The notes beneath the pieces were generated by a model. That model saw only the letters and a program-made list of their open reading frames with translations, did no database searches and had not been told where the DNA came from. Shown here piece after piece: positions 37,701-49,372 of a DNA stretch of 64,000 bases (positions are counted from its first letter, which is position 1; every line of letters begins with the position of its first letter). Origin of the DNA: Halicephalobus mephisto (taxonomy: Eukaryota > Nematoda > Chromadorea > Rhabditida > Panagrolaimidae); contig SWDT01000070.1 in NCBI GenBank assembly GCA_009193035.1, positions 719,400-783,399 on the forward strand. The letters run 5' to 3'. Both the position numbers and the translations under genes were made by a program.

Positions 37701-38573
37701 TAATTTTAATTTACAATACTAAAAGCCGATTTTTTTAAATAAAAAAATTAAAAAAAAATAATTTTAGTTTATAGTACTAAAAGTCGATTTTTTAAAATAG
37801 AAAAATAATTTTAATTTACAGTATTAAAAATTAGTTTTTTTTAAATAAAAATAATTTTAATTTACAATGTTAAAAAGTTGATTTTTTTAAATAAAAAAAT
37901 AATTTTAATTCACAATATCAAAAATTAGTTTTTTTATATATAAAAATTAAAAAAAAATAATTTTAATTTACAATGTTAAAAAGTTGATTTTTTTACATAA
38001 AAAAATAATTTTAATTTACAATATCAAAAATTTGTTTTTTTATATATAAAAATTAAAAAAAAATAATTTTAATTTACAATGTTAAAAATTAGTTTTTTTA
38101 AATAAAAAAATAATCTCAATTTACAATATTAAAAATTAGTTTTTTTTAAATAAAAAAATAATTTTAATTTACAGTATTAAAAATTAGTTTTTTTAAATAA
38201 AAAAATAATTTTAATTTACAATATTAAAAATTTGTTTTTTTATATATAAAAATTTTAAAAAAATAATTTTAATTTACAATGTTAAAAATTAGTTTTTTTA
38301 AATAAAAAAATAATTTCAATTTACAATATTAAAAATTAGTTTTTTTTAAATAAAAAAATAATTTTAATTTACAGTATTAAAAATTAGTTTTTTTAAATAA
38401 AAAAATAATTTAAACTGACCGTATCCGAGGTCGATAGTGAAGTTTTCCCAGTGGAACTTCTCTTCCGTCATGCAGATCATTGTGAAATTCAAAGTCAGGA
38501 CATTGGCCAGCATCATCGACAGACAAGCCGTCGTTAGAATAAGCACGACAAATCGGTATTTATTTTCGAACAT
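34705..38573 (-). CDS. Major facilitator transporter, SLC17-like
   Basis: Three exons, 38573-38420, 37168-36123 and 35391-34705, give 628 aa. The first membrane segment is in exon 1 (FVVLILTTACLSMMLANVL, then NFTMI). A very long loop of about 200 residues follows, Pro/Glu-rich (FDPPRPPEEAPEAEVPES) and then basic, with N-glycosylation sites. Further helices then appear: IILFAAVAVGAILFLFPV with KSMEKLGTRKT as the MFS motif A-like loop, VRILQGIGFSACFPVIGSV, and LGPAIAMPIGGLFC; exon 3 holds the last six. The pattern fits SLC17-type anion transporters with the enlarged first lumenal loop seen in nematode relatives. The substrate is not predictable. Both introns are packed with repeats. Confidence 0.85.
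35890..36120. repeat. About 37-bp tandem repeat in SLC17-like intron 2
   Basis: Five to six copies of TTTTTACAGTAATGAAAAAA and TTGAAAATTTCTGG run up to the donor of exon 2. The ACAGTAAT core also occurs singly elsewhere. Confidence 0.8.
37300..37490. repeat. About 35-bp tandem repeat in SLC17-like intron 1
   Basis: Five copies of TCTATGATAAAATTGAAATT with TTCAAAAAAGA. Confidence 0.75.
37650..38410. repeat. 47-62-bp tandem array in SLC17-like intron 1
   Basis: About 14 copies of TAATTTTAATTTACAATATT followed by AAAAATTAGTTTTTTTAAAT. The longer version inserts TATATATAAAAATTAAAAAA. The array runs up to the exon 1 donor. Confidence 0.85.
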
Positions 38574-40801
38574 TTTTTATCTAAAATTTCCAAAAAATTT
38601 CAATTTTTGATAAATTGAAAAAAAATAAAAAAACCGGTTGTGGCCAAAAAAAAATAAAATTGAAAAAAATCGAAAATGACAATCAAGTCAAGCAAAATCG
38701 ATCGAGATGATTACCGTGAGGCAACAAACGCCCTCAGGGCAATTGGTCGATGACTCAGATTTATCTGACAACTGCTCTCTCTCGGGTCACAAAACTGAAA
38801 AGACAAACTTGCATTTTTTGGACCAATAATTGTTTCCAAACAATGCTGCAGAAGAACACACCCATCATCAGTCCCTATTTAAAAAAATAAAATTCTTAAA
38901 AAAGATAAAATTCAAAAAATAAAATTCTTTTAAAAAATAAAATTCTTTTAAAAAATAAAATTTAAAAAATAAAATTCTTAAAAAAGATAAAATTTAAAAA
39001 AATAAAATTCTTTTAAAAAATAAAATTTAAAAAATAAAATTCTTTTAAAAAATAAAATTCTTTTAAAAATGATAAAATTCAAAAAATTAAATTCTTTAAA
39101 AAATAAAATTCGAGAATGTCCCGAAAATTAGGGATATTTTTGGGGTTTTTTTCCACAATTAATGAAGTTTGAAAATCATAAAATTTTTAGAATTTAAATT
39201 AAAACTACAAAATTTAGAAAAAATTCTAAAATTCTGAAAAAATTTTTAAATTTGGAATTTTTCAAAGTTTCTAAATTTCTACAGAATCTAGAAAGTTCCA
39301 TAACCTTCTGGAATTTTGTGGAAGTTTTTAGAACTCTCCAGAATCCAAAAAAAGATTCTGAATTTTTAGAAATTTTCACAATTTTCTGAATTCCTACAGA
39401 ATTTAAAGTTTTATAACTTTCTGTAAGTATTTGGAGTTTGGGGGAATTTTTAGGACTTTCTAGAACCTTATTGAAGCTTATAGAACTCTCTAGCTGTTAG
39501 AATAGAAAAAATATAACAATAATCTTCACTGGAATAGCAAGACAGATAACAATTATTCTATATTCCCACACAGCCACAACCGAAGATCTCACTCATGTCC
39601 TACAGTACCCTACGCTCCCTGATATTCAGGGTATCTCTTCGAGTCCTTTTTTTCTGGTCTGGTTTCTCGTTACAATATATAAAAAGTTTCAACACAACTG
39701 CAACCAAAAATCTCACTCATGTCCTACAGTACCCTACGCTCCCTGATATTCAGACTATCGCTTTAAATCCTCTCTAGTATAATTTCCATCTCAACACTTG
39801 ACTTCCATGGAGATTAACAAAATCCCATAGAACCCTCCAGAATCCAGAGAACAGCTTCTAGAATCTCGGAAAATTCGGAACGTCGCAGAATGTCGTACAA
39901 ACTTATAATTTCACGCAATCCATGGAAACTTAAAACCAACAATCCGAAACCTCAAGTTTTCGAAATTCATCTGAGGCCATTTCGCAACATCTCCCGGCTT
40001 TAATCTCTGCAATAACAAAATTCTAAAAACAAGAACTCCTATTTGAAATTACGAAATCCTCTGAAAAGCTTTCAAATTTCGTGTCAGAGAAATTTTACAT
40101 TTTTTTATTTAAAAAAAAACAAATTTTCAAAATTAAGATCTTCAAACTCGAGTTTCGACAGCGCTCACATTTCGTTTCGAGACCATTTTGTGGCAAATTT
40201 CGTCTTTAATTTTTAAACAAACGAAATCCTAAAAACAGGAACTCATTTAAAATTACGAAATCCTCTGAAAAGTTCGTTTCAAGAAAATTTCGTAACTTTC
40301 ATTTTTGATTTTTACAATGCTTTTTTCATTTCTCTCGGGTCCAAATGCAAACATAAGTCTGTTTTTCTCCAAACAGCGACATAAATGCTCAACATATATC
40401 AAATTAAAAAATTGATATATGAAATACTACTTTTAATTTATCCGCGTCGTCGGATAGACCCCGATGACGCTAACCCAAAAATTCAGGTTACGACACAGCC
40501 GAAGCCGGTCATAGAACTTCCTAGTACCTTGAGATACTGGGTAAAAACCGACAACACTGTCTTTTGCCAGACTTATTTGCAAACCCAAAAATTTTGGACG
40601 AACGCGAATGACATTCAATTGTCAGTTTGTCTGCCTCTTTTTCCTTTCCCGCTCGAATCCACCCGTCTCACCACACGCCATTTCTTTCGTTCTCTCGCAC
40701 TGTACTATTTCGCTCGAAAAAGGAAAGACTGGTCGTGGGCTTTTTGGAGGGAAACTTTCGAAATTTCTTTTTTTCTACTTTTAAAATTCCAAAAAATCAG
40801 A
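38574..40801. other. Intergenic, SLC17-like and FANCM-like 5' flanks
   Basis: Divergent spacer of 2.2 kb. It includes an AAAATAAAATTC repeat at 38880-39105. A duplicated block at 39590-39640 and 39712-39760, about 121 bp apart, shares TCACTCATGTCCTACAGTAC then CCTACGCTCCCTGATATTCA. Scattered TTTCG-GTCGAGACC motifs occur near 40080-40290. No gene recognised. Confidence 0.55.
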
Positions 40802-43656
40802 ATGAACGAAATCAACTTCCGTGTCCCTCTGACCCTGGAAACGTTCCACTGTTACAGAAAGTGGTTGAAGGAAGCAATCAAGTCGAATGCGCTTTTCGTG
40901 GCTCCGGACGCGTTCATCCAACAAAGATTCGCAGTTCTACTCGCTTTGAATTTCCTCAAACTTTACCCAAACACTGTGTCGGTCATCCTCACAACACATG
41001 AAACAGATGCCGCCAGCTACGAAGACCACTGTGAGGCCGTCGGATTCCCGGTTTCTCGCGTCCACAAGATCAAAGACGAAAAGGGATTTCGTAAATCCTC
41101 TTCGACTTCTGGACTTTATCTGATTTCAACCAAGGTGGGTTGAATTGTGACTTTTAAGGTGGTTTGATATATGAATGTTCAGGTGATGACGAATTTGGTG
41201 ACGAAGGACATGGTCGGGGACCTGGACGTGAAGCTGTTCGTCGTGCCTGACTGCCTGAAGGCCGTCGCAAACTCAGGACCTGGGAAACTCGCTTCTCAGT
41301 TGACAGATTCTGGAGTATGTTTATTTCCAATTTTTAAATTTAAACAACGTTTTTTAGAAATTATTTCGTGTTTTGGCCATGTGTCACGCGATTCCGAACA
41401 AGTTGGCCAAGGTCCAGTCTTTGATCTCCAATTTAGGAATCCAGAACTTACTCGTCAAGAATGCCGGTGATCCGGAAATGGGTGAGATTGTGTTTTCCAA
41501 GAGTACCAAGTACACCGAAGTTGATTTCGTCGATCCCTTGGTGGACAAGTTGAGGATAGCTTTGACGATCCGAACTATCAACTTGCACTCGGTGAAATTG
41601 ATTAACGTTTGTGATCCTGATTCTCTGATCTATTCCGATGTCGAATCCTGGCGAACTCTGGCTGTAGAAGCAAATCCGGAAAAATCCGATGACGTAAATC
41701 TCGTGGCTTTTTTGATCGAAGGGTACCGGTTGCTGTTGCTGTACGGAATCAGAGCTGTGTATCTTTTTTTCTCCTGTAAGTCTTCCCTAACGCCATCTAC
41801 TTCCCTACAGTACCTTTGCAGCCAAGTTTCAATCGTTCCCGATCCTCAAGAAAGTCCTAGATTCTGATTCTGATCTTAGAGATCTCAAAGAAGCCCTAGA
41901 TTCCGTCGCCTTCGACGCATTCCCGGGCAGATCCAAGAAATCCGAACTTTGCTGTCATCCGAAACTGGAGTATCTGTCGAAAATCGTCAAAGGAATGAAA
42001 ATTGGAAAAAAATTAATCGTTTTTTGCTCGTCGCCCTTCGGAGCCAGATCCGCGGCCGAATTTCTGGAAGCTTCTGGAATAAATACGGTGGAAAATATCC
42101 CGGATTTTTACGAATCGATGACTAATGTTGATCAACCAGAATTAATCGGACCGAAAAAATTAGAAACAGAATTAATTTTATTTAAATTTACGAAATCTCC
42201 AGAATCCGTCCTGATATCCACGAAAAACGTCGGATTTTTGGGAATTCAACAATTCGACAAATCTATTTCAATGGATTATTTGCAAGTTTTTTTAACTTTA
42301 TAATCAATTTAAAAGTGATTTTAGAGTAGCTGGATTCAGGTACACTAAATTCGGGAAAAAAACTGAAGCACTTTTAACAACTACATGCGAGAGAATTGTA
42401 AGTTTAAAATTACTGTAAAATTTAAAAATTAATTTTTCGAAATAATCTCGACTGGAATTTTTTAAGTTTTTAAAAAATAAAATAATTATTTGAAATTTTT
42501 GTTTTGTATAATATTTCGAAATTAATTATGAAATTTAAAAATTAATTTCTTCGAAATAATCTCGACTGGAATTTTTTAAATTACAGTAGGTACATTAGAA
42601 TTTTGGTTTTATATAATGATTATTTCGTAATTTTACGCGATTTCGAAATTAATTATGAAAATTAATTTTTTGAAATAATCTCGGCAAAAATTTTTTGTTT
42701 TTAAAAAATAAAATAATTATGAAATTTTTGTTTTGTATAATATTTCGAAATTTCGAAATTAATTACAAAATTTAAAAATTAATTTTTTCGAAATAATCTC
42801 GACTGGAATTTTTTAAATTACAGTAATCTAAAAATATTTGTTTTTTACAGTGTTTTTTTGTGATCAAGTTTTTGAAATATTTTGGGTGGATCTGGAAATT
42901 TCTAAATTAGAATTATATGAGACATGAAGTTCTTAATTTTTTAGGATTAACTTTTATATATTAAAATTTTAAAAATCATAATTTTAAACGTTTTTGAAAA
43001 GGTTTTTTTTGTTTGTCAAATTTATTAATGAAATTCCAGCCAGAACAAATGAGAGAATTCGATAAAAAAGGAATATCGAAAGTGACTTTTGACAAGTATT
43101 CGTTCAGAAGAGAAAAGTCAAAACTGGTCCCGAAACGACCGTTATCAGAATTTCCGATTGAATACCGGCCAGAAGTCGAAGAAGAAGAAATTCAAGAACC
43201 CGAACCTAAAGTAGATGAAAAAAGAATTAAATTATATAAAAATTTACGAAAAAGACCAATAAGTCTCATCGACGAAGTTGCAGAAGAATGCGAAAGATAT
43301 TTAAGGGGCAAAAAGGTAAAAAATTATTTATTTTTAATTTAATTTTTAATTTTTTAATTTTAATTTTTACTTTTTATTTAATTTTTTAATTTTAATTTTT
43401 ACTTTTTTAGTTTCCAAAAATATCAAATGGCAAGACGATGGATTGTTTGTATTTTATGGCTCATGAAGAAAAAACATCTGGATTTGAAAGTGCTCTTTTT
43501 ACTTCTTTTTCAGAACCTTTGGGCGATTTGTCGAAGGAGAGCCTGATCTCGAGGAATCGGAGCCGTAATAGCCAGAAATTCATCGATTCTCATTTTGAGG
43601 TCTTGGGAAAAAAGTCGAAATTGTCCTTGAAACAAGAAATTTCCAAAGAAGAGTAA
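40802..43656 (+). CDS. FANCM/Mph1-family protein with degraded helicase motifs
   Basis: Seven exons in phase, 40802-41134, 41183-41314, 41358-41775, 41822-42281, 42325-42397, 43040-43315 and 43411-43656, give 645 aa. Alignment by eye to FANCM is good over both RecA-like halves: SNALFVAPDAFIQQRFAVLL sits where FANCM has its P-loop, KLFRVLAMCHAIPNKLAKVQ on motif III, FLIEGYRLLLLYGIRAVYLF on the helical insert, and SVLISTKNVGFLGI on motif V. Yet PTGLGKT is replaced by PDAFIQQ (35-41), DEAH by PDCL (133-136), and motif VI has lost its arginines. It is therefore probably not an ATPase. FANCM remodels stalled forks and recruits the Fanconi core complex. Intron 4 appears to be GC-AG (donor GCAAGT); a GT donor two bases on breaks the frame. 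The start follows an ATCAG acceptor. Confidence 0.78.
42420..42830. repeat. Tandem repeat in FANCM-like intron 5
   Basis: About four copies of TTTTTCGAAATAATCTCGAC with TGGAATTTTTTAA and GAAATTAATTATGAAATT, period about 100-115 bp. Confidence 0.75.
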
Positions 43657-44142
43657 ATTTGATTTTTTGAATTATTTTGAAATTTTATTTTGATTTTTGT
43701 GGATAGTAGTATTGAATGATCATACTGTAATTTGAATGGTTGGATTCTTAGGGCAGAAATAGCTAGTCCTAGGAGGGTTCATTTACAGGGGAATCGGGGT
43801 GTTTGGGTTATTAGGAAATTTTATGCATTAATTTTCTGAACATTAATATTCAAGCACCACTTAAAATCGACTTGTATCACGTTCAAAACCTCCTAGAATC
43901 TACTGTAATAGTTAATAAAAATGACTACTAACTTCTAAAATCCGAAAACTTATTAATTTGGATCATTTTAATATATAAAAAGTAAAAATTAAGTGCCCTA
44001 AAAACAGCAAGAAGAGAACGAAAGAAAATTGCTCTCTATTTTGCGGGTCTCGCAGCGAAAATTCAGTTGTTGCCAAGACTGGACTTCCCTGATTCTGGTC
44101 CTTGCGAGTCGTCTGGAGTTCTTAAATTTCATCTAATTCGGG
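43657..44142. other. Spacer between FANCM-like gene and RRP1
   Basis: 486 bp with no repeat array and no ORF of interest. The part from 44000 is more balanced in composition and probably holds the RRP1 promoter or leader. Confidence 0.45.
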
Positions 44143-45332
44143 ATGTACCCGGATAACGACCAAGCCGAGGTGGTATTTGTCCACAAGTTGTCTTCTAGTG
44201 AGCCGAATGTTCGTGCTAAAGCCCTAAAATTGCTGCATCAATTCATCAAGGACCGTTCTCAGAAAAAAAGTAATTTTTTCGAATTTATAGATTATTTTTT
44301 AAAAATTAATATATAAATAACATTATTTTCCTTTCGAATTAATATATGAATATTATTTTTTTAAATTCATATATGAATAATATTTTTTTGGAATTTTATT
44401 TAATTTTTTTTTCAGCTTTAACAGAAGAAACTTTCAACAAATTAAGTAAAGGTATTCATTATGCCATGTGGATGCAGGATAAGCCACTTCTTCAGGAGGA
44501 ATTGGCGGACAACATGGCCGGGATTTTGGACGATTTCGAAACCCACGAAGAACAGTCCAGTTTCGTCCACATCTTCTTGAAAGCTTTATCCAAGGAATGG
44601 CATATGATGGATCGATGGAGAATCGATAAATTCCTAATGGTATGTCTCAAATCGGTTTTTAATATTTTTAGTATTTTTAGTATTTTCAATTTTTTTTTGT
44701 TTTATTTTTAATTTTTTTGTTTTAATTTTAACATTTTTTTAGTTTATTCGTCGGATGATCAGGAAAGTCTTCAGCATCATGGCCAGACATGATTTCGATC
44801 CTAAAGTCGTGGATATTTTCATGAATTCTCTCAATGACAGTGTGATTTCCGCCAATGACGTGATTCTGGATTCCTTGAAGTCTCATTTTGCTTCTTTTTA
44901 CTGGGCTGAATTGAACAAATTCGAACTCAGCAAAACCATCGCTCACAGGTTTCTTGATTATTATTTGAACACCCTGAGGGAAAACAGAACGAAAGATTTT
45001 TATTTCAAAGCTATCTGTACCGAAATTTTCGAATCTTTAATCCATGAAGCCAGTCGTCGAATGAGAAGAGAAGAAGCAGATCCGGGAATGAGTGAAGCCA
45101 TCAAGGCAGACACTCTAGTTCCTTTAGATTTCAAAGTTGTTGCTGAAAATCTTTTCGAAATCGGAGCCCAACCGACCATCAACAGAAAAAGAAGAAAAAT
45201 TCTCTATGATCTTTCTAGACAGTAAGTAATTTTTGCATTTATCTTTATTGATTACTGTATTCCAGATTCAATGCCCTCGCTCAGGGCAAAGATCCGAAAC
45301 CAAAGCCTGAGGACATCGAGGCTTATTGTTGA
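44143..45332 (+). CDS. RRP1: RRP1/NOP52, 60S ribosome biogenesis factor
   Basis: Four exons, 44143-44269, 44416-44639, 44743-45221 and 45266-45332, give 298 aa. The RRP1 signature KGIHYAMWMQDKPLLQEELA is nearly identical to the human one, followed by KALSKEWHMMDRWRIDKFLM and FIRRMI. Near the end, FKVVAENLFEIGAQPTINRK and RRKILYDLSRQF match the second conserved block. RRP1 is a helical nucleolar protein needed for 27S pre-rRNA processing. The C-terminal extension of vertebrate RRP1 is absent. The start opens with EVVFVHKLSSSEPNVRAKAL, the family's N-terminal repeat. AATAAA at 45357 lies 25 bases past the stop. ZCCHC8 follows 342 bp on, same strand. Confidence 0.95.
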
Positions 45333-45356
45333 GTTTTTGTTGAATTTTATTTTTAA

Positions 45357-45362
45357 AATAAA
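45357..45362 (+). terminator. Poly(A) signal of RRP1
   Basis: AATAAA 25 bases after the RRP1 stop. Confidence 0.6.
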
Positions 45363-45674
45363 AATGATTTAAATTTGAATATTTTGAATTCCGAGGTAAC
45401 TAAGCCTAAAATTTATCTTTTATTTTACAGAAATCATTGTTTTTTAATTTTGATATTTTTATTTTATTCAATTCCTCTGATTACGGTATATTCTGTTTTG
45501 ACGCGAATTTTTCAGATTTTTTGATAAAGGCATTTAATCATTTGCTGCAAGCTTTTCCATTAGCCCTCCTTTTATTCTTGTTGTTTATCAATTTTATTCA
45601 CTTTAATCTGTTTTTTCGTGATTTTAAATCGAATAATTTTCATCTGTTACTATTTTCAGACAATATCGTTTAAA

Positions 45675-48600
45675 ATGTCAGATGATGATTGCCAAATACT
45701 TGATTCACCACCAAACCCACCAAATGTTTGTTTTTCTTTGTATTTAGTAAATAATAAGAAAATTTTTAGCTTGAAGACGGTGAAATTGCGGATTCTCCTG
45801 AAATAGTTTTGTCAGGTACTCCAGAACGTGTGACGGAAGAAATGGAATGTGATGATGAAGTTCAACTTGTTGAAGATTGTGATTTTGTTTTGGATGATGC
45901 TGGAGCTGGAACATTTTGTGATGATGATATAAAATCAATGAACACTCCTGTTTCTGTTAATTTTTCAACTAAAAAACAGAATTCTCGTGGAAATGGATGT
46001 TTCAATTGTGGCGGAAATCATACTCTTAATGATTGTCCAGAAGATAAGGATTTTGCTAGAATTCAAAAAAATAGACGTTCACATATGGAAAATAATAAAA
46101 TGAAAGAGTAAGTTTTTTTTTTTAAATTTTTATTAATGATTTTTTTTAAATTTTTATTAATGGTTTTTTTTTAAATTTTTATTAATGGTTTTTTTAAAAA
46201 ATTTTTATTAATGGCTTTTTTTAAAATTTTTATTAATGGTTTTTTTTAGAACAAGGATATATCAAGGACAATTGACGAAATTTACAGCTGGTAAATTATC
46301 TGAAGCTGCTAGAAATGCTTTAGGTATTAATAATGACGAATATCCGCCATGGATTTATAAAATGCGTGAAGAAGGTTTATTTGCTGGTTATCCACCTGGT
46401 TATCTTGAAAAGTAATTTTAAATTATTTTTAGATATAATGGATATTTTTAGATTGATGCCTAGAACGGATACTTTAGAATTTTTCACAGATGATCCTACT
46501 TTTACTGGAGAAAAGAAAGACGTAGAGAATAATTTTAAAATAGATGCGGAACAAGTTATTTTTTACGAAGGTTTCAATGATGTTGATCCTTATTGTAAAG
46601 CTGAAAAAGCATTAAGAAGAAATACCAAAGAATATCCAAAATATTCAAAAGAAGAATATACAAGGAAATTGGAAGACTATGTTAAAAGACAATATGAACG
46701 ACGTATGAATGAAGAAAAAAGTGAAAAAAGAAAAAAACGTAAAAGTAATAATGATGATTATCACGAATTTAAAAAAGGTAAGTAAAATTTGATTTTTTAA
46801 TAGTAGCACTGCGCCCAGTATCACGTGAAAGACAAGGGGATATATGATTTTTAGGTGATAAACGTGGAAGAAATTCGAAGAAATTAATAAAAGCGACAAA
46901 AGAAACATTAGATGCGTTTTATGGTGGTCGCATTGATGGTATGGAAATAATTAAAAAACATAAAGACGGTGAAATTTTGCTTGATGAAGAAGAATTAAAT
47001 TATATAATAGATTGTTCTGAAGAAAGTAGAATTATGAATGAATTACAGAGAATTGAAGAACAGAGCAGTTATGGTTTGATGAAGAAAAATAAGAAAAATA
47101 AAAAGAAACAAAAATTATTTAAGGATGTGAAAATTCAAACTGATTCAGTGGTGATTTTGGATGGTGATATTTGGTTAGAACTTCAAGAATCCCTAAAGCA
47201 AAATAATGATAATCGTGGTATTAGTTTGTTGAAACGTTATGAGAAAGTGATGACAATGTCCGGTGTAGTTAGCAGTAATTTTAATAAGAAATTGACAAAG
47301 GAAAAACAACAAAAAAATGATGATGTTGAAATTGATTTTTCAAATGTATCTAGTCCAAAACAGAATCTGAAAAAAGGAAAGGAATCTGGTAATATTAAGG
47401 ACGGTAAAAATGCTGATGATAGTCAAAAGAAGATGAATGAATCTAGTCATGTAAAAAATACTGGTGATAATAGGAACAAAATAGAACCGGGTGATGTTAG
47501 AAATGTAAAGAATACTGGTGATAATAGGGACAAAATAGAACCGGGTGATGTTAAGAATACAAGGACTAATAATAGTGGTCAAAAGAAGACGAAGGAAATT
47601 GATAATGTTGAAATTACTACCAATTCTTCAAAGACAACAAGAAAATTTGATGATAAAGATACCAAAATTTCTGGTAATGTTTCAAAAAAGAGGAATGAAT
47701 CAGGAAATTCTAAAAATGCTAGAAATAGTAATGAGTATCAAAAGAAGACGAAAGAAACTGGTGATGTTAAAAGTAAAAATTCTCCACAAATGCATAAAAA
47801 AGAAGCTATTAAGGCAAAACGTGCGGAAAAACAGAAATTTTCGACGAAAAATAAAAATGTAAATTGTGGTACATTGACTGGGACTCAAAATCAAGGTTCA
47901 AATGAAATTGAAGAAAAACAAAATTTAAAAGAACAATATAAGGACTGTAAAGAACGGGAATCTTGTGAAAAGGATATGGATGATTGTGATCTTCGTAAGT
48001 TGGAAAAGAAACTCAAGAAAAAACTTTCAATTGGTAGAAAAGAATTGAAGGATAGTGATGAAATATTGGAGACAGTGAAACTTGAAGGAAACACTATACT
48101 GCAGTCAAAACATGAAGGTTTTGAAATAAATGATTTTTTGAAAACATCAATTGATTCGAAAAATAAAAATAATACAACTCAAGAAAGTGATAAATGTGTA
48201 TTGCAGATGATTTGTAGAAAGGAAGCAGATGAATCAGAATTGCAGAATCTGAATGACGGGAGAATGTCGGGACTTTCTACTCATTCTGATCCGGCTATTG
48301 TAAGTGTTATTAAAAATGAATCCAAGTTTAGTTTGGGGAAGAAGAGAGCGTCGGATTCTGTTCTTGATTTAATGGAACGGAATACTATCAAAAATGAAAT
48401 TAAATCAATTTCGCATGAAATTCTTACTAATGATAATGAATCTGTATTGGGAACTGGAAGTGATGAACGTTATCCGAAAAAAATAAGAAATATTTTTACT
48501 CATACTGTGTCATCAATACTTAAACCTATAAAATCGTTAAAAAAGAAAAAGAATAAAGATGATAGAGGTGATTCAGTGTCTTCTGCAGAAAATATGACTG

Positions 48601-49273
48601 TTGAAGATGCTAGGAGATTACGAAATTTGATGAAAGAACCAACGGATGTGGATTTAGAAGGTTGGGTTTTATTTTTTAGAATGGATTTGATTTTGTTTTT
48701 TAGAAACTTGGGAAAATAGAAAAAATGAAAAATCCTCAAAACGTTTGGTTGAATCTCATATGGCAGTAGCTGATCCTGTTGAAGGTAAGAAAACGGGGAA
48801 TATACACGTGATATCTGGGCGTTTTTTGGGTTTATTTTTTAAATTTTAATAGCACTTGAAATTTTAATTATTTTTTGAATTATTAATTTTATATTGTTTA
48901 GCTCGTCGAGATCCTAATTCTACTCCTGTTGCTCGTCCAATTGGTGAGCGAAATACTGTAAGTTTATAAATTAATAATAAAATTAATAATATTGTAAATT
49001 TTTTAGGAATTAAATGATTCATTTGATGTACAAATGGAAGAATCTCCTGCTTCACCAACATTACCTCCTGTTGTTTCGAAATTTCTTACAGATGATCAAG
49101 CTAAACCTAAACCATTGGTTTTTCCATTAATTGACAATACAGCATTACCTACTGCTGATAAATGGGCAGAAGGTATTACAGAATTCAAATATGATAATGT
49201 TATTGAAGGTGGACGTGGAATTCATCGTAGTATCCATGAAGTTTTGAAGAATTATAACAACTCTTCCAAGTAA
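45675..49273 (+). CDS. ZCCHC8: ZCCHC8, NEXT-complex scaffold, with a long extra exon
   Basis: Eight exons in phase, 45675-45725, 45770-46107, 46250-46411, 46452-46777, 46855-48660, 48704-48784, 48902-48957 and 49007-49273, give 1028 aa (human 707). A CCHC knuckle (CFNCGGNHTLNDCPED) precedes a PSP domain (KLSEAARNALGINNDEYPPW, then PPGYLEK). The C-terminus WAEGITEFKYDNVIEGG matches the conserved human C-terminal block that binds and activates the helicase MTR4. ZCCHC8 joins MTR4 and RBM7 to feed nuclear RNAs to the exosome. Exon 5 (about 602 residues) is Lys/Asn/Asp-rich, begins with RGRNSKKLIKATKETLDAF and has internal repeats (KNTGDNR...KIEPGDV); no human counterpart is apparent. Exon 4 uses the second of two close acceptors, because the first runs into a stop. 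Intron 5 is only 43 bp. Confidence 0.9.
46108..46249. repeat. About 26-bp tandem repeat filling ZCCHC8 intron 2
   Basis: Five copies of TTTTAAATTTTTATTAATGG with a variable T-run. The repeat makes up nearly the whole 142-bp intron, up to the acceptor. Confidence 0.85.
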
Positions 49274-49372
49274 TCTTCACGGGTTTTTTTCTTTCAATGT
49301 TGTGTGTTTTTTTTTTATAATTTTTGATCTTTTGTTTTTTTTAAATTTATTTGAGATCAAAATTTAAAGCTA

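Noticed and set aside
42281..42303. Stop of the FANCM-like ORF at 42301 as the true gene end
   Set aside because: Using the GC donor at 42282 continues the helicase C-terminal half in phase through three further exons.
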